Shown here: in pieces, positions 26,582 through 35,832 of the stretch
Layout of the letters: the number at the start of each line of letters is the position of its first letter
Position numbering within the stretch: position 1 is the first letter of the stretch
Assembly (NCBI RefSeq): GCF_009914315.1
Contig: NZ_CP042596.1
Coordinates: forward strand, 3,968,001-4,032,000
DNA from: Granulicella sp. WH15
GTDB taxonomy: Bacteria; Acidobacteriota; Terriglobia; Terriglobales; Acidobacteriaceae
Reading direction: 5' to 3'
Length of the DNA stretch: 64,000 bases
Made by a program: the position numbers and the translations under genes
The notes under the pieces: generated by a model
What the model was told of the DNA's origin: nothing
The model's database searches: none
What the model saw: only the letters and a program-made list of their open reading frames with translations

Positions 26582-27088
26582 AAATGGATAAAAGGGGATA
26601 AGAGCGGAGCCTTGAGATTTATGCCGTTACGCGAAGCGTCCAAGACCGCACGAAGTGCCGCCCGCCCGGCGTGAGGGCGTTGTTGCTTGTTCTTTTGGTT
26701 GTCATTCAGGAGCGAAGCGGAGGAATCTGCTTCTGTTCTTGCCGTTGTTCTTGCTTTTGTTGTTGTCTTTGCCTTTGCTTCTGGGGTGGGTCGGGCTTTA
26801 GCCTGGATATTAGAACTCACCACCGACGCGGGCTTTAGCCCCGAGGTATGCTTTCTTCTCCTGAGGCACAGCGACCATCACCGCCACCCAACACGGATGA
26901 GACGCACAAAAACAAGCGCCTTGTCATTGATCCGCCTTGATCCGTCTTATCCGCGTTGGGCTCTTCTTATCCAATCCGGCTCAATACTATTCGCACCAAT
27001 CGACATCGTTATTGGATGATCTTCTACCTCTGGACAAGCCCCCGGTTACTATGGTCCGCTAGAGAATTAGCCATATTCGGAGCGCCTC
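26582..27088. repeat. Gene-free gap with full composite repeat, site R1
   Basis: A 507-bp gap holding the composite repeat. Module A is at 26629-26686 (two GAA-loop hairpins ACGC-GAA-GCGT and GCAC-GAA-GTGC), module B at 26704-26735 (CAGGAGCGAAGCGGAGG) and module C at 26829-26860 (GGGCTTTAGCCCCGAGG) with a partial C just before it. GGATAA words precede module A, and CTTATCCGCGTTGGGCTC lies at about 26953. No gene was found in it. Confidence 0.7.
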
Positions 27089-28366
27089 TTGACCAGCAAG
27101 CCCATCAACACGCCGCGCCAGGTACTCTTCGCCTCGCTCATCGGCACCACCATCGAGTTCTTCGACTTCTACATCTACGCCACGGCTGCGGTGCTCGTCT
27201 TCCCCGCCCTGTTCTTCCCCAAGTCAGACCCCGCCTCGGCCGTTCTGGCCTCGCTGGCCACCTTCGGCATCGCCTTCCTGGCGCGGCCCGTCGGCTCGGC
27301 GCTCTTCGGCCACTTCGGCGACCGCATCGGACGCAAGACGACGCTGGTCATCGCCCTCTCCACCATGGGCCTGTCCACCGTCGCGATTGGAGCCTTGCCG
27401 ACGTACAAAACCATCGGCTTCGCGGCCCCGCTGCTGCTCGCCCTCTGCCGCTTCGGCCAGGGTCTCGGCCTCGGCGGCGAGTGGGGCGGCGCTGTCCTGC
27501 TCGCCATCGAGAACGCCCCGCCCAACAAGCGCGCCTGGTACGGCATGTTCCCGCAGCTCGGAGCCCCCATCGGCTTCTTCCTCTCGGGCGGCATCTTCCT
27601 CCTGCTCTCGCGCCTGCTCACCAACCAGCAGTTCTTCCAGTTCGGCTGGCGTCTGCCCTTTCTGGCCAGCGCCGTGCTGGTACTGGTCGGCCTCTACGTC
27701 CGCCTCACCATCACCGAAACCCCTGTCTTCGCCGCCGCCCGCGAGCGCCGCGAGCAGGTCGGCTTCCCCATGCTGGTCGTGCTGCGCGACCACACCCGCG
27801 CCCTCATCGCGGGCGTCACGGTCTGCCTCTCCACCTTCGTCCTCTTCTACCTCATGACGGTCTTCGCGCTCTCCTGGGGCACCTCGGCGCTGGGCTACAG
27901 CCGCTCAACCTTCCTGCTCATCCAGCTCTTCGGCGTGCTCTTCTTTGCTCTGACGATCCCCATCTCCGCGCTGATGGCCGAGCGCGGACGCCGCAAGGTC
28001 ATGCTCTCGATCACCGCGGCCATCGGCCTCTTCGGCCTGGTGCTGGCCCCCATGTTCAGCGCCGGAACCCTCGGCGCGACTGCCATGATGACCCTCGGCC
28101 TGGCCCTGATGGGGCTCACCTACGGCCCCGTCGGCACGGTCATCTCGGAGCTCTTCCCCACCTCGGTCCGCTACACCGGCAGCTCGCTGGCCTTCTCGCT
28201 CGCGGGCATCCTCGGAGCCTCGCTGGCCCCCTACATCGCCACCTGGCTGGCCAAGAACTACGGCCTCCAGTACGTCGGCTACTACCTGACCGCCTCCGCC
28301 ATCCTCACCTTTATTGGCCTGCTCACCATCCGCGAGACCAAGGACGACAACCTCGCCGCCCTATAG
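27089..28366 (+). CDS. MFS transporter, metabolite:H+ symporter type
   Basis: A 425-residue inner-membrane transporter with 12 predicted helices. It has MHS-family signatures: GTTIEFFDFYIYATAAVLVF in helix 1, FGDRIGRKTTLV in the loop 2-3 and GLGLGGEWGGAVLLAIENAP around helix 4-5. Members move organic acids, betaine or similar solutes with protons; the substrate is not readable here. The start is TTG 27089 with GGAG 6 nt upstream. The second MFS gene follows after 34 nt, so the two may share a transcript. Confidence 0.88.
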   Translation: MTSKPINTPRQVLFASLIGTTIEFFDFYIYATAAVLVFPALFFPKSDPASAVLASLATFGIAFLARPVGSALFGHFGDRIGRKTTLVIALSTMGLSTVAIGALPTYKTIGFAAPLLLALCRFGQGLGLGGEWGGAVLLAIENAPPNKRAWYGMFPQLGAPIGFFLSGGIFLLLSRLLTNQQFFQFGWRLPFLASAVLVLVGLYVRLTITETPVFAAARERREQVGFPMLVVLRDHTRALIAGVTVCLSTFVLFYLMTVFALSWGTSALGYSRSTFLLIQLFGVLFFALTIPISALMAERGRRKVMLSITAAIGLFGLVLAPMFSAGTLGATAMMTLGLALMGLTYGPVGTVISELFPTSVRYTGSSLAFSLAGILGASLAPYIATWLAKNYGLQYVGYYLTASAILTFIGLLTIRETKDDNLAAL

Positions 28367-28400
28367 AGCGCCGTACGTATAAAGGATGTAGGAGAAATAA

Positions 28401-29546
28401 GTGACTGAGCCGCAGAAGGCACGTTGGGCGACCGCCCTGTTGTTTGCAGTGGACGGAATCGGCTTCGGCGTCTGGGCCGCGCACATCGCCGTATTCAAAG
28501 AGACGCTCCACCTCTCCTCCATCTCGCTGAGCGAGGTGCTGCTGGCGCTGGTCATCGGCTCCATCCTGACCATGCCGCTGGCGGGCTACACCATCGCCCG
28601 CACCGGCAGCCGCCTGGTCATCTGGATCTCGGCCTCGGCCTACATCCTCGCAGTCGCGGGGCTTGGCTACGTCGACGGCATGGTCCCGCTCATCTGCGTG
28701 GCAGCCGCATTCGGGGCGGCCAAAGGTGCCCTCGACGTCTCCGTCAACGCCCAGGGCGTCTGGGTCGAGCAGAAGCTCGGCAAGCCCATCGTCAGCTCCT
28801 TCCAGGGCTTCTGGAGCCTCGGCGGACTCTTCGGAGCCTCTATCTCCAGCTACGCGCTGCGCCACGGCAGCCACACCCACGAGGACTTCTTCCGCACCGC
28901 CCTGCTCCTCGTCGTCTGCACCTGCGCGGGCAGCCCACTGCTGCTGCCGGGAGACCGCCACGAACCTGCATCTGAAGAAAAACCGCGCTGGCGACGGCCC
29001 GATCCCGCTCTTTTACGCCTCGCAGGCATCGCCTTCCTCGGCCTCTTCGCTGAAGGGGCGATGGCCGATTGGGGCGGCGTCTACCTGAAGTCCAGCGTCG
29101 GCGTCAGCCTCTCGCAGGCGGCCATCGGCTACGCGGCGTTCGCGGTCTCCATGGCCACAGGACGCTTCGCGGGCGACTGGCTGATCGCGAAATTCCACCC
29201 CGTCGCCATCCTGCGAGCCTGCGGCCTGCTGCTCTTCTGCGGCCTCTCGTTCGCGCTGGCGCTCAACGTCTGGTGGGCCGCCATCGTAGGCTTCGTCTGC
29301 ACAGGCTTCGGCATCGCCAACATCGTGCCGGTCATCTGGGGAGCCGCGGGCCGCAACCTCACCGTAGGCACCGGCCCCGCGCTGGCCACCGTCACCACGG
29401 TCGGCTACTTCGGCTTTCTGGCCGGTCCGCCGCTGATCGGAGCATTGGCCACCCTCGTCACAGTACGTCCGGCGCTCATCATCGTGGCCCTCTTCGGACT
29501 GGCGATCACGGCATCATCACACGTGGCCATCGAGGCCACGGAGTAA
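28401..29546 (+). CDS. MFS transporter
   Basis: A 381-residue 12-helix major facilitator protein of a different subgroup from its neighbour. It starts WATALLFAVDGIGFGVWAAH and has a helix 4-5 region with AFGAAKGALDVSVNAQGVW, a pattern of YbjJ/FucP-like MFS proteins (GxxDvxxNaqG). A charged loop near residues 185-200 divides the two halves. The start is GTG 28401 with GGAG 6 nt upstream. It ends 16 bp from the convergent glycosidase-like gene. Substrate unknown. Confidence 0.83.
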   Translation: MTEPQKARWATALLFAVDGIGFGVWAAHIAVFKETLHLSSISLSEVLLALVIGSILTMPLAGYTIARTGSRLVIWISASAYILAVAGLGYVDGMVPLICVAAAFGAAKGALDVSVNAQGVWVEQKLGKPIVSSFQGFWSLGGLFGASISSYALRHGSHTHEDFFRTALLLVVCTCAGSPLLLPGDRHEPASEEKPRWRRPDPALLRLAGIAFLGLFAEGAMADWGGVYLKSSVGVSLSQAAIGYAAFAVSMATGRFAGDWLIAKFHPVAILRACGLLLFCGLSFALALNVWWAAIVGFVCTGFGIANIVPVIWGAAGRNLTVGTGPALATVTTVGYFGFLAGPPLIGALATLVTVRPALIIVALFGLAITASSHVAIEATE

Positions 29547-29562
29547 AGCCAAGTGGTGGCGA

Positions 29563-31797
29563 TTAAACTTCGATCGCAACCACTTCATGGTCAAGCACCG
29601 AGGGCACCACCACCGTCACCGTCTGCCCCGATCCCTCCACCTTCACGCTCGTCCCCGCAACCAGCAACCGCGCACCCTTGGCCTTCATCCCCGCAGGCAT
29701 CTGCACCTTCACCCTCTGCTCGCCCACCGGGAAGAAGTCCCGATACGGCCCCTTCAGCGCCATCGGATTGGTCAGGTTCACCAGATGCACCGTCACCGAT
29801 CCGGCGTTGTGCCAGGCCGTCACATCCATCAGCCCCGGCCCCTCCACGGCGACCGGCTGGGCCGCACCCCCCGTAGCCCACACCACCGAGTTCCGCAGCA
29901 ACTTCAGGTGATCGACGCTCAACACCTCCCAGAACGTACGGTCGAGATCGAACGGAAAGTAAGCCACACGCCCGCCCTGCTCACTCAGGTAGAGGCACGA
30001 AATATCGGTCTTCCCCACCCTCGGATACACCTTCTCCATCGGCAGGTCGGGGTAGCTCGGGATCAGCGTCAGCGGCGTCTCCTTGAAGCTCGCGCGCGGC
30101 GTCACCTCCAGCCTCTGCGTGCCGTTGATCACACGCGGAGCATCCTCCAGCCCCTTGAAGATCACGCTCTTCGGCAGCGCCTCATGCTCCAGTTGTATGT
30201 ACGAGTTCTGCATCGGCCCTTCTGACTTGCCGGCCCAATCCACGCCAAACACATCCGCCAGAGCGAAGTTCTTCCGCCGCTTCCCAAGCTCGTCGTAGAG
30301 ACTCGTCTCATACGTGGCCACCAGGTTGCCGCCGCGCTTCACAAAGCTCCGAAGCTGTTCGCACTGCGCGTCGCTCAACGCCGCAATATTCGGCAGGATC
30401 AGCGTCGTGATCCCCGCCCGCTCGAGGTTCGCCCGATCCAGCAGCCGGTCATGCACCATCTCGAACGGAATCCGCGACTCCACCAGAGCCTGGTACCACC
30501 CGAGCTGATAGTCCTCCACCCGTGCCTCGATCTTACCGTTCCCGTAGTACCAGCCCGTCTGCTGCGAGTACACCACGCCGATCGTCGCCATCGGCCTGCG
30601 TCCGCTCAGATAAGCATCGTTCTTCGCCGACCACACGAACACATCCTCAACCCCTTGCAGCCAGCGTTCATCATGCAGCGTGCCCGAGAACTTGCTGAAC
30701 CACAGCCGCATCCCATTGGCCACTGCGTCCAGCATCCATATACGAATCTCCGCATTGCTGTTCACGCTGTCCTTCCACCGATAGGTCTCCTCCGGCCCCA
30801 CGCCGATCAGCCCGATCACCGGCTTATCCCCCATCGTCGCGCGGTACTCCTTGGCCACCTTGCCTACCTGCCACGGAGCCGACACCCCATGCCGCGCCTG
30901 TCTATCCGCCACCAGCATCGGCGACCTGCGGCTGGTCTCGATATCGTCCAGCGGATTAGTCGCGCCGCTGCCGTTATTCGGAATCGCCGTAGCCTCCGGG
31001 TTGATCTTGCGGATGGCCCCGTTCCACGTGTCCAGCACCGCCACCAACTGCTCGCGACGCCACTTCATGTATGCCTGCCGCGCCGGATCGTGCGTGTCCG
31101 CCGTACGCGGCAGATCGAAGCCCGTGGCCTGCTTGAAGTTTTGCGTACAGTGTACGCAGTAGCAGTCGCCCGAGCCCTCCCAGCGGTTCATAAAGAGCCC
31201 ATCGACCTTGTACTTCGAGACGATCTCCTTGTGTACCTCGGTCATGAACTCGAAGTTGTAAGGCCCATACGCGCAGGTCACCCACATCTCCGGCGAGGCC
31301 CAGTGCCGCCTCGGCTTGCCGTCCGCGCCCACCATGATCCAGTCAGGATGAGCCGCCGCCGCGTCATCGTAGGTGCCGTGCGGATCGGTCCGCGCAATCA
31401 CCGCCATGCCCATCTTGCGGCAACCCGCCACCAGATCGCCGAACGGGTCCTTGTTCCCCAGGAAGGTGCTGCGATGGTGAAACGGCACCTCCGTCGGATA
31501 GAACGCCACGCATCCCCCGGCGCTCAGGCAAGCCGCATCCGACCGCGTCCGCTTAAAGTAATCCAGCCAGAACCCCACATCGAAGTGGACCGGATCGTCT
31601 TCCACCAGCGTCAACTGCGCCCAGCGCATGGGCTTCGAAGCCCACTGCGGCACGGCAACCGAAGGCTCCTGCCCCCACACAAGTCCGGGCGTCACACTGG
31701 CGATAGCCGTTACAGCACCGGCCACGGCAGTCGTCTGCAAAAACTCACGTCGAGTCAGAGGTTGAATCCGGGAAGATAGAAAGGAAGGTCGGATCAT
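29563..31797 (-). CDS. Tat-exported glycoside hydrolase-like protein
   Basis: About 744 residues with a twin-arginine signal (LTRREFLQTTAVAGAVTAIA). The N-terminal region resembles alpha-amylase/GH-type TIM barrels: KPMRWAQLTLVEDDPVHFDV, DGLFMNRWEGSGDCYCVHC. The C-terminal half resembles the beta-galactosidase trimerisation domain: LPNIAALSDAQCEQLRSFV, GGNLVATYETSLYDE. It probably acts on a plant or microbial polysaccharide outside the cytoplasm. ATG 31797 is chosen; TTG 31824 is in frame upstream, and neither has a clear ribosome-binding site. The exact substrate is not known. Confidence 0.75.
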   Translation of the reverse strand: MIRPSFLSSRIQPLTRREFLQTTAVAGAVTAIASVTPGLVWGQEPSVAVPQWASKPMRWAQLTLVEDDPVHFDVGFWLDYFKRTRSDAACLSAGGCVAFYPTEVPFHHRSTFLGNKDPFGDLVAGCRKMGMAVIARTDPHGTYDDAAAAHPDWIMVGADGKPRRHWASPEMWVTCAYGPYNFEFMTEVHKEIVSKYKVDGLFMNRWEGSGDCYCVHCTQNFKQATGFDLPRTADTHDPARQAYMKWRREQLVAVLDTWNGAIRKINPEATAIPNNGSGATNPLDDIETSRRSPMLVADRQARHGVSAPWQVGKVAKEYRATMGDKPVIGLIGVGPEETYRWKDSVNSNAEIRIWMLDAVANGMRLWFSKFSGTLHDERWLQGVEDVFVWSAKNDAYLSGRRPMATIGVVYSQQTGWYYGNGKIEARVEDYQLGWYQALVESRIPFEMVHDRLLDRANLERAGITTLILPNIAALSDAQCEQLRSFVKRGGNLVATYETSLYDELGKRRKNFALADVFGVDWAGKSEGPMQNSYIQLEHEALPKSVIFKGLEDAPRVINGTQRLEVTPRASFKETPLTLIPSYPDLPMEKVYPRVGKTDISCLYLSEQGGRVAYFPFDLDRTFWEVLSVDHLKLLRNSVVWATGGAAQPVAVEGPGLMDVTAWHNAGSVTVHLVNLTNPMALKGPYRDFFPVGEQRVKVQMPAGMKAKGARLLVAGTSVKVEGSGQTVTVVVPSVLDHEVVAIEV

Positions 31798-31853
31798 GCG
31801 CGCTATACTACGTGACCCGAACAATCATTCGCCAGCTCTTCAACCACAGCGAA

Positions 31854-33185
31854 CTACACCGCGCGCCCCAACCGCTCCCAGCCTTCGTCCATCACCGGCA
31901 TCACCAGAGTCACCTTGGTCCCGCGTCCAGGACGGCTTTCGATCTCCACCTCGCCCGCCTCGCCGTACAGCACCTCCATGCGCTCGCGCACGTTCTTCAT
32001 GCCGATGCCGGTTCCCGGCCGCGCCAGATTGCCCGCCACGGGCCGCGACGAGTCCATCCCCACGCCGTCGTCCTCCACCTCGATCAGTAGCCGTCCCTCA
32101 GGCGTCAGGCGGCTACGCAGCGTCACCGTGCCGCCGCTGATACGCGGCTCCAGCCCATGCTTGATGCTGTTCTCGAGCAGCGGCTGCAGCAGCATACTGG
32201 GCACCACCACGTTCAGCGTATCGGGCGCAATCTCCTTCACCACGTGCAGCTTCTCGCCAAACCGAATCACCTCGATATCGAGATAGTCATCCGTAAACGA
32301 AAGCTCTTCGGCGAAGGGCACAAACGCCTCCCGCTCCTTCAGCAGGATGCGCAGAATATTCGCGAGCTTGATAATCATCTCCCGTGCCAGCTCCGGCTTC
32401 GAGCGGATCAACGAGGTGATCGAGTTCAGCGTGTTGAAGAGGAAGTGCGGATTGATCTGCCGTTGCAGCGCGTCCAGCCTGGCTTCGAGCAGCAGCCGAG
32501 CCTGCTCCTCCAGCTTCTGCGCGATGCGAATCTGGTTCCAGATCTTCAGCGGAATCCCCACCACCACGGGCGCGCAGAGGCAGATGGCCAACTCCACCAG
32601 CCACGAGTTCGAGTGCAACTGAAAGAACCGCCGTGGATACAGCCGCGAGAGCTGGCTGGTCGCGAACTGCAACGCCGTAATCAGCACCAGCAGCAGTATC
32701 TGCCGGTCGAACTGCGGCCGCTTCAGGTTGCGCGTCACCCAGCGGTAGATGCTCAGGTCGATCAACGGCGAGAACGACCACACATCCTCCACGTCGCTGA
32801 CGCGCGCCACTGCCGCCGCCACTGCGGCGACCGCAAGGTTCACCGGCAGCGCCCAGAACTCGCCGTGCAGCACCGCAGGCAGAGCCAGCACCGCGCCCGC
32901 GCCCATCGCGGCCAGCGGGCCGACCAGCACGCCCACCAGGATAGTCGCGTCGAAGGAGATATCCGCCGCCAGGAAGTTCGGCACGCGTGTACGAATCCAA
33001 ACCCCGAGGGCCAGTGGCGTTACGATCATCGCCAGCAGCGCTACCGACTGCTTGCCAGTCCGGTGCGAGAGCAGCAGCAGGCGCTTGAAGGCGCTCGATC
33101 GCGAGAGCGAGCTGGAGAACGCGGCGGCCACGCCCAACTCGACCAGCAGGGTAATCAGAATCAGCGATGTGGAAACCGGCTTCAC
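31854..33185 (-). CDS. LytS/YehU-type sensor histidine kinase
   Basis: A 443-residue membrane kinase. The N-terminal half has about six hydrophobic helices of the 5TMR-LYT kind (DATILVGVLVGPLAAMGAGAVLA). The kinase part has the phosphoacceptor motif LQRQINPHFLFNTLNSI with the conserved His, and a HATPase with N box (LLQPLLENSIKHGLE), G1 (VEDDGVGMD) and G2 (GTGIGMKNVRERM) motifs. Partners are normally LytTR response regulators, but none is adjacent. The start is GTG 33185. Composite repeat R2 lies just upstream. Confidence 0.9.
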   Translation of the reverse strand: MKPVSTSLILITLLVELGVAAAFSSSLSRSSAFKRLLLLSHRTGKQSVALLAMIVTPLALGVWIRTRVPNFLAADISFDATILVGVLVGPLAAMGAGAVLALPAVLHGEFWALPVNLAVAAVAAAVARVSDVEDVWSFSPLIDLSIYRWVTRNLKRPQFDRQILLLVLITALQFATSQLSRLYPRRFFQLHSNSWLVELAICLCAPVVVGIPLKIWNQIRIAQKLEEQARLLLEARLDALQRQINPHFLFNTLNSITSLIRSKPELAREMIIKLANILRILLKEREAFVPFAEELSFTDDYLDIEVIRFGEKLHVVKEIAPDTLNVVVPSMLLQPLLENSIKHGLEPRISGGTVTLRSRLTPEGRLLIEVEDDGVGMDSSRPVAGNLARPGTGIGMKNVRERMEVLYGEAGEVEIESRPGRGTKVTLVMPVMDEGWERLGRAV

Positions 33186-33219
33186 CCACTTACTCTATCG
33201 CGACGCACAAAAGCATTTC

Positions 33220-33407
33220 ACGCGAAGCGTCGAGAACCGCACGAAGTGCCGCCCGCCCGGCGCGAGGGCGCTGTTGCTTTTGTCTCTACACAACCAGCAA
33301 AAATATGTCCTGCCGGACAGGCCCGCTACGTGCGGGGCGGTCACTTCGTGACGCGTATACCTTGTCTCGGTAAGATCAACGACATCGGCCCTCCCGTTGG
33401 TCGGGAA
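33220..33407. repeat. Composite repeat, site R2 (modules A and D)
   Basis: Module A at 33220-33277 keeps both GAA-loop hairpins. A diverged module D lies at 33307-33407, from GTCCTGCCGGACAGG to CTCCCGTTGGTCGGG. It fills the gap between the kinase and radical SAM genes. Confidence 0.75.
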
Positions 33408-33413
33408 ATAGAT

Positions 33414-34448
33414 TTAAACAATCTTGAACGGAGAGGCTGGCACCTGCGGCTCCGGCTCTTCTCCCCACCCCTCCCGCATCCGCCTCCAACCCTTCCCCAC
33501 ACGATCCGAAGCCTTGAAGAGATGCCCCGCCGTCAACGGCCCAAGCACCTGGAAGTGCCCTACCGCCGCCAGCCCCATCGATGCAAAACACCCGCACTGC
33601 GAACAGTCCGGATCGCCGCCAAACTGGCACGGCGTAATCTTCGTCTTCAAGTCCGCCGAGAGCGTCTCCGTCGTGCGCGCAAAGATGCAGTCCTCCGGGC
33701 TCTGCGGTGGATTCGCAATCTCGTCAATCGCCCGCTCGTGCATCCCCAGCTTGGGATAGATGCCGCGTAACCGCCGCAGATCGGCGATCACCGCAGTCCG
33801 CTGGGCAGGCGACAGGATCTCCGGGTCGGTAGCCCCACGCTGCGGCGTAAAGATGCTGAACCACACCTTCGCGATCTCGGGCCGCGCGCTCCAGAACTCC
33901 AGAAACTCATCCAGATACCCCGGCCTCTCGACGATTTGCGAAGTAATCGTGCAGTGAATCGTCACCTTCGCGCCAGCGATGCTCTTCAGGATGCGCTCAT
34001 AGGTCGCAGGCTTCCGCCGAGCATCGTGCTCCGGCTGCAAGCCGTCAATCGAGACCACCACGCTCAGCCGCTTGAACTTCTCCTGCCACTCCGCAGGAAT
34101 CACCCGAAAGGCGCTGGTCACAATCTGCGTATGGATGCCGCGCGCCTCAATCTCCGGCAACAGCAGCTCCAGCTCGCGGTAACGCACCAGCGGGTCGCCG
34201 CCGACGATGGACACATGCAGCGGCCTGTACTCATCGATCAGAGCCAGCACCCGCCGCACCAGCTCCTCGCCCTTGAAGTCCGAGAGCTGCCGCAGCATCA
34301 CATCGCTGCCCAATCCTAAGTGCGCCGCGTCGAACGCATAGCACCCCGGGCAACGCAGCGGGCACTCCTTCGTGATCTCAATCGACAGGGAAGGAGCCCT
34401 GCCGGTCAGGATGGACTTCCACGCCTGCAAAACCTCACGGGTCTTCAT
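33414..34448 (-). CDS. Radical SAM protein
   Basis: A 344-residue radical S-adenosylmethionine enzyme. The [4Fe-4S]-binding CxxxCxxC motif is C29/C33/C36 in ITKECPLRCPGC. The GGE-like motif is SIVGGDPLVRY, and a later strand reads LSVVVSIDGL. Extra cysteines near the C-terminus (TPCQFGGDPDCSQCGCF) suggest a SPASM-like auxiliary cluster region. The substrate is unknown; the N-terminus differs from HpnH as I remember it. It stands alone on the minus strand, with a hairpin about 100 bp upstream. Confidence 0.85.
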   Translation of the reverse strand: MKTREVLQAWKSILTGRAPSLSIEITKECPLRCPGCYAFDAAHLGLGSDVMLRQLSDFKGEELVRRVLALIDEYRPLHVSIVGGDPLVRYRELELLLPEIEARGIHTQIVTSAFRVIPAEWQEKFKRLSVVVSIDGLQPEHDARRKPATYERILKSIAGAKVTIHCTITSQIVERPGYLDEFLEFWSARPEIAKVWFSIFTPQRGATDPEILSPAQRTAVIADLRRLRGIYPKLGMHERAIDEIANPPQSPEDCIFARTTETLSADLKTKITPCQFGGDPDCSQCGCFASMGLAAVGHFQVLGPLTAGHLFKASDRVGKGWRRMREGWGEEPEPQVPASPFKIV

Positions 34449-34938
34449 CGCTTCTATCCTCAGCTATGCAACAGCATCGCTTGTTCGGTCGCTACTGTCT
34501 TGAACCTGCCTGCATGGATGCAGCAAGAGAGGCAAAAGATGCGCAAGGCCCTGCCGATACAAGGCAGGGCCATCACAAACCAGCATGTTGTATCCGAAGG
34601 TTGAAGAACTTACCGCCGTGCGGGATTCCATCCCATCTGAAGCGGCTCTCCCTCGCGGCCATTCCACGCGCCACCATGCCCCAAACTGCACGGACACCGG
34701 CTCCCACACTGATCCCGATATTGGTACTGGATCGGCGTTGCACGCAGACTGCATCGTAACGATGGCCCTCCGTACTATTCATCGTACTTGAGCCAGCGCG
34801 CATCGCAAGAGCATGGGAACCTGCACGGCTTCCACCTTGGGCGTTATGTCTCTCTCTCCGATGAGCTTATCCTTCGCGCGAAGCTTCATAAAATAAAGCG
34901 AATCCAAACGCGCTGTCGGCCCCTCGTATAATGAAGCT
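34449..34938. other. Gap between divergent radical SAM gene and ribA
   Basis: 490 bp without a convincing gene. It holds a 9-bp hairpin at 34547-34571 and presumably both promoters. I looked for an FMN riboswitch signature upstream of ribA and did not see one. Confidence 0.5.
34547..34571. terminator. Hairpin in the radical SAM/ribA gap
   Basis: Perfect 9-bp stem GGCCCTGCC / GGCAGGGCC with a 7-nt loop. No strong T-run follows on either strand. It lies in the leader of the radical SAM gene and could be an attenuator-like or protein-binding structure. Confidence 0.35.
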
Positions 34939-35577
34939 ATGGCTTTTCTCTCTGTACGCCGCGTCGCCGAGGCCAACCTTCCTACCCGCTGGGGCCAGTT
35001 CCGCATTCACGGCTTCGAAGGCGTTGTCTCCAATCCCGAGCCCTGCAACGATGAGGTTCCCGCTCCGCTCACGCGCATCGAGTCCGCCGTGGCGCTGGTC
35101 ATGGGCGATATCCACTCCGCGCCGCCGATCGTTCGCATCCACTCGCAGTGCCTTACGGGCGATGTCTTCCACTCGCTTCGCTGCGACTGTCACGAGCAGT
35201 TACACTTGGCGCTGGGCATGATCTCGGCCGCGGGCAGCGGCATTCTGCTCTATGAACAGCAGGAAGGACGCGGCATCGGGCTAATGGCCAAGCTGCGCGC
35301 CTATGAGCTTCAGGATCGTGGCCGCGACACCATCGAGGCCAACCTCGAGCTGGGCTACAAGGCCGACTGCCGCCACTTCGAGCTTCCGGCAGAGATTCTG
35401 AATATCCTTCAGGTTCCTGCGGTTCGGCTCATCACGAACAACCCGGAGAAGGTCGAAGCGCTGGAACAGGCTGGGGTTGCGGTAGTGGAGCGCATCTCGG
35501 CTCTGGTGCCGAGCGAGCCGGAGAGCGAGTTCTACATCCAGACCAAGCGCGAGAAGATGGGGCACCTGGTCAGCTAG
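34939..35577 (+). CDS. ribA: GTP cyclohydrolase II
   Basis: Converts GTP to 2,5-diamino-6-ribosylamino-pyrimidinone 5'-phosphate, formate and pyrophosphate, the first step of riboflavin synthesis. The 212-residue product carries the zinc ligands in HSQCLTGDVFHSLRCDCHEQL read as C...CDC, then ILLYEQQEGRGIGLMAKL with the catalytic Arg/Tyr region and RLITNNPEKVEAL. The length fits stand-alone RibA without a fused RibB domain. It has its own promoter region and is followed by composite repeat R3. Confidence 0.93.
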   Translation: MAFLSVRRVAEANLPTRWGQFRIHGFEGVVSNPEPCNDEVPAPLTRIESAVALVMGDIHSAPPIVRIHSQCLTGDVFHSLRCDCHEQLHLALGMISAAGSGILLYEQQEGRGIGLMAKLRAYELQDRGRDTIEANLELGYKADCRHFELPAEILNILQVPAVRLITNNPEKVEALEQAGVAVVERISALVPSEPESEFYIQTKREKMGHLVS

Positions 35578-35665
35578 GATTGATCTTCTAAAGCAAGAGC
35601 AAGGCGCAACGAGGATAAAAAAGGAAAAAGGGGATAAGAGCGGATCTTTGAGATCTTGGCTTTTC

Positions 35666-35832
35666 ACGCGAAGCGTCCAAAGCCGCACGAAGTGCCGCCC
35701 GCCCGGCGTGAGGGCGCTGTTGCCTGTTCTTTTGGTTGTCATTCAGGAGCGAAGCGGAGGAATCTGCTTCTGTTGTTGCTGTTGTTTCTGGGTAGGTTCG
35801 GGCTTTAGCCCCCGAGGCATGCTTTCTTCTCA
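35666..35832. repeat. Composite repeat, site R3 (modules A, B, C)
   Basis: Module A starts at 35666 with both GAA-loop hairpins, module B at 35741-35772, and module C (GGGCTTTAGCCCCCGAGG) from about 35801 to 35832. Module C overlaps the 3' end of the DinB-like gene and supplies its stop codon. GGATAA-rich words lie just upstream at 35612-35638, as at site R1. Confidence 0.75.

Noticed and set aside
26956..28404. Long open frame overlapping the first MFS transporter
   Set aside because: It is an alternative frame of a GC-rich gene; its protein is Arg/Pro/His-rich and lacks any domain, while the overlapped MFS gene is clear.
30451..31779. Long plus-strand open frame opposite the Tat-exported hydrolase
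   Set aside because: Antisense shadow of a high-GC gene with low-complexity Arg/His/Pro composition.
32157..33770. 537-codon open frame opposite the LytS-type kinase
   Set aside because: Antisense shadow that also runs through the repeat R2; no domain seen.
34449..34938. FMN riboswitch upstream of ribA
   Set aside because: The conserved riboswitch core words were not found in the gap.
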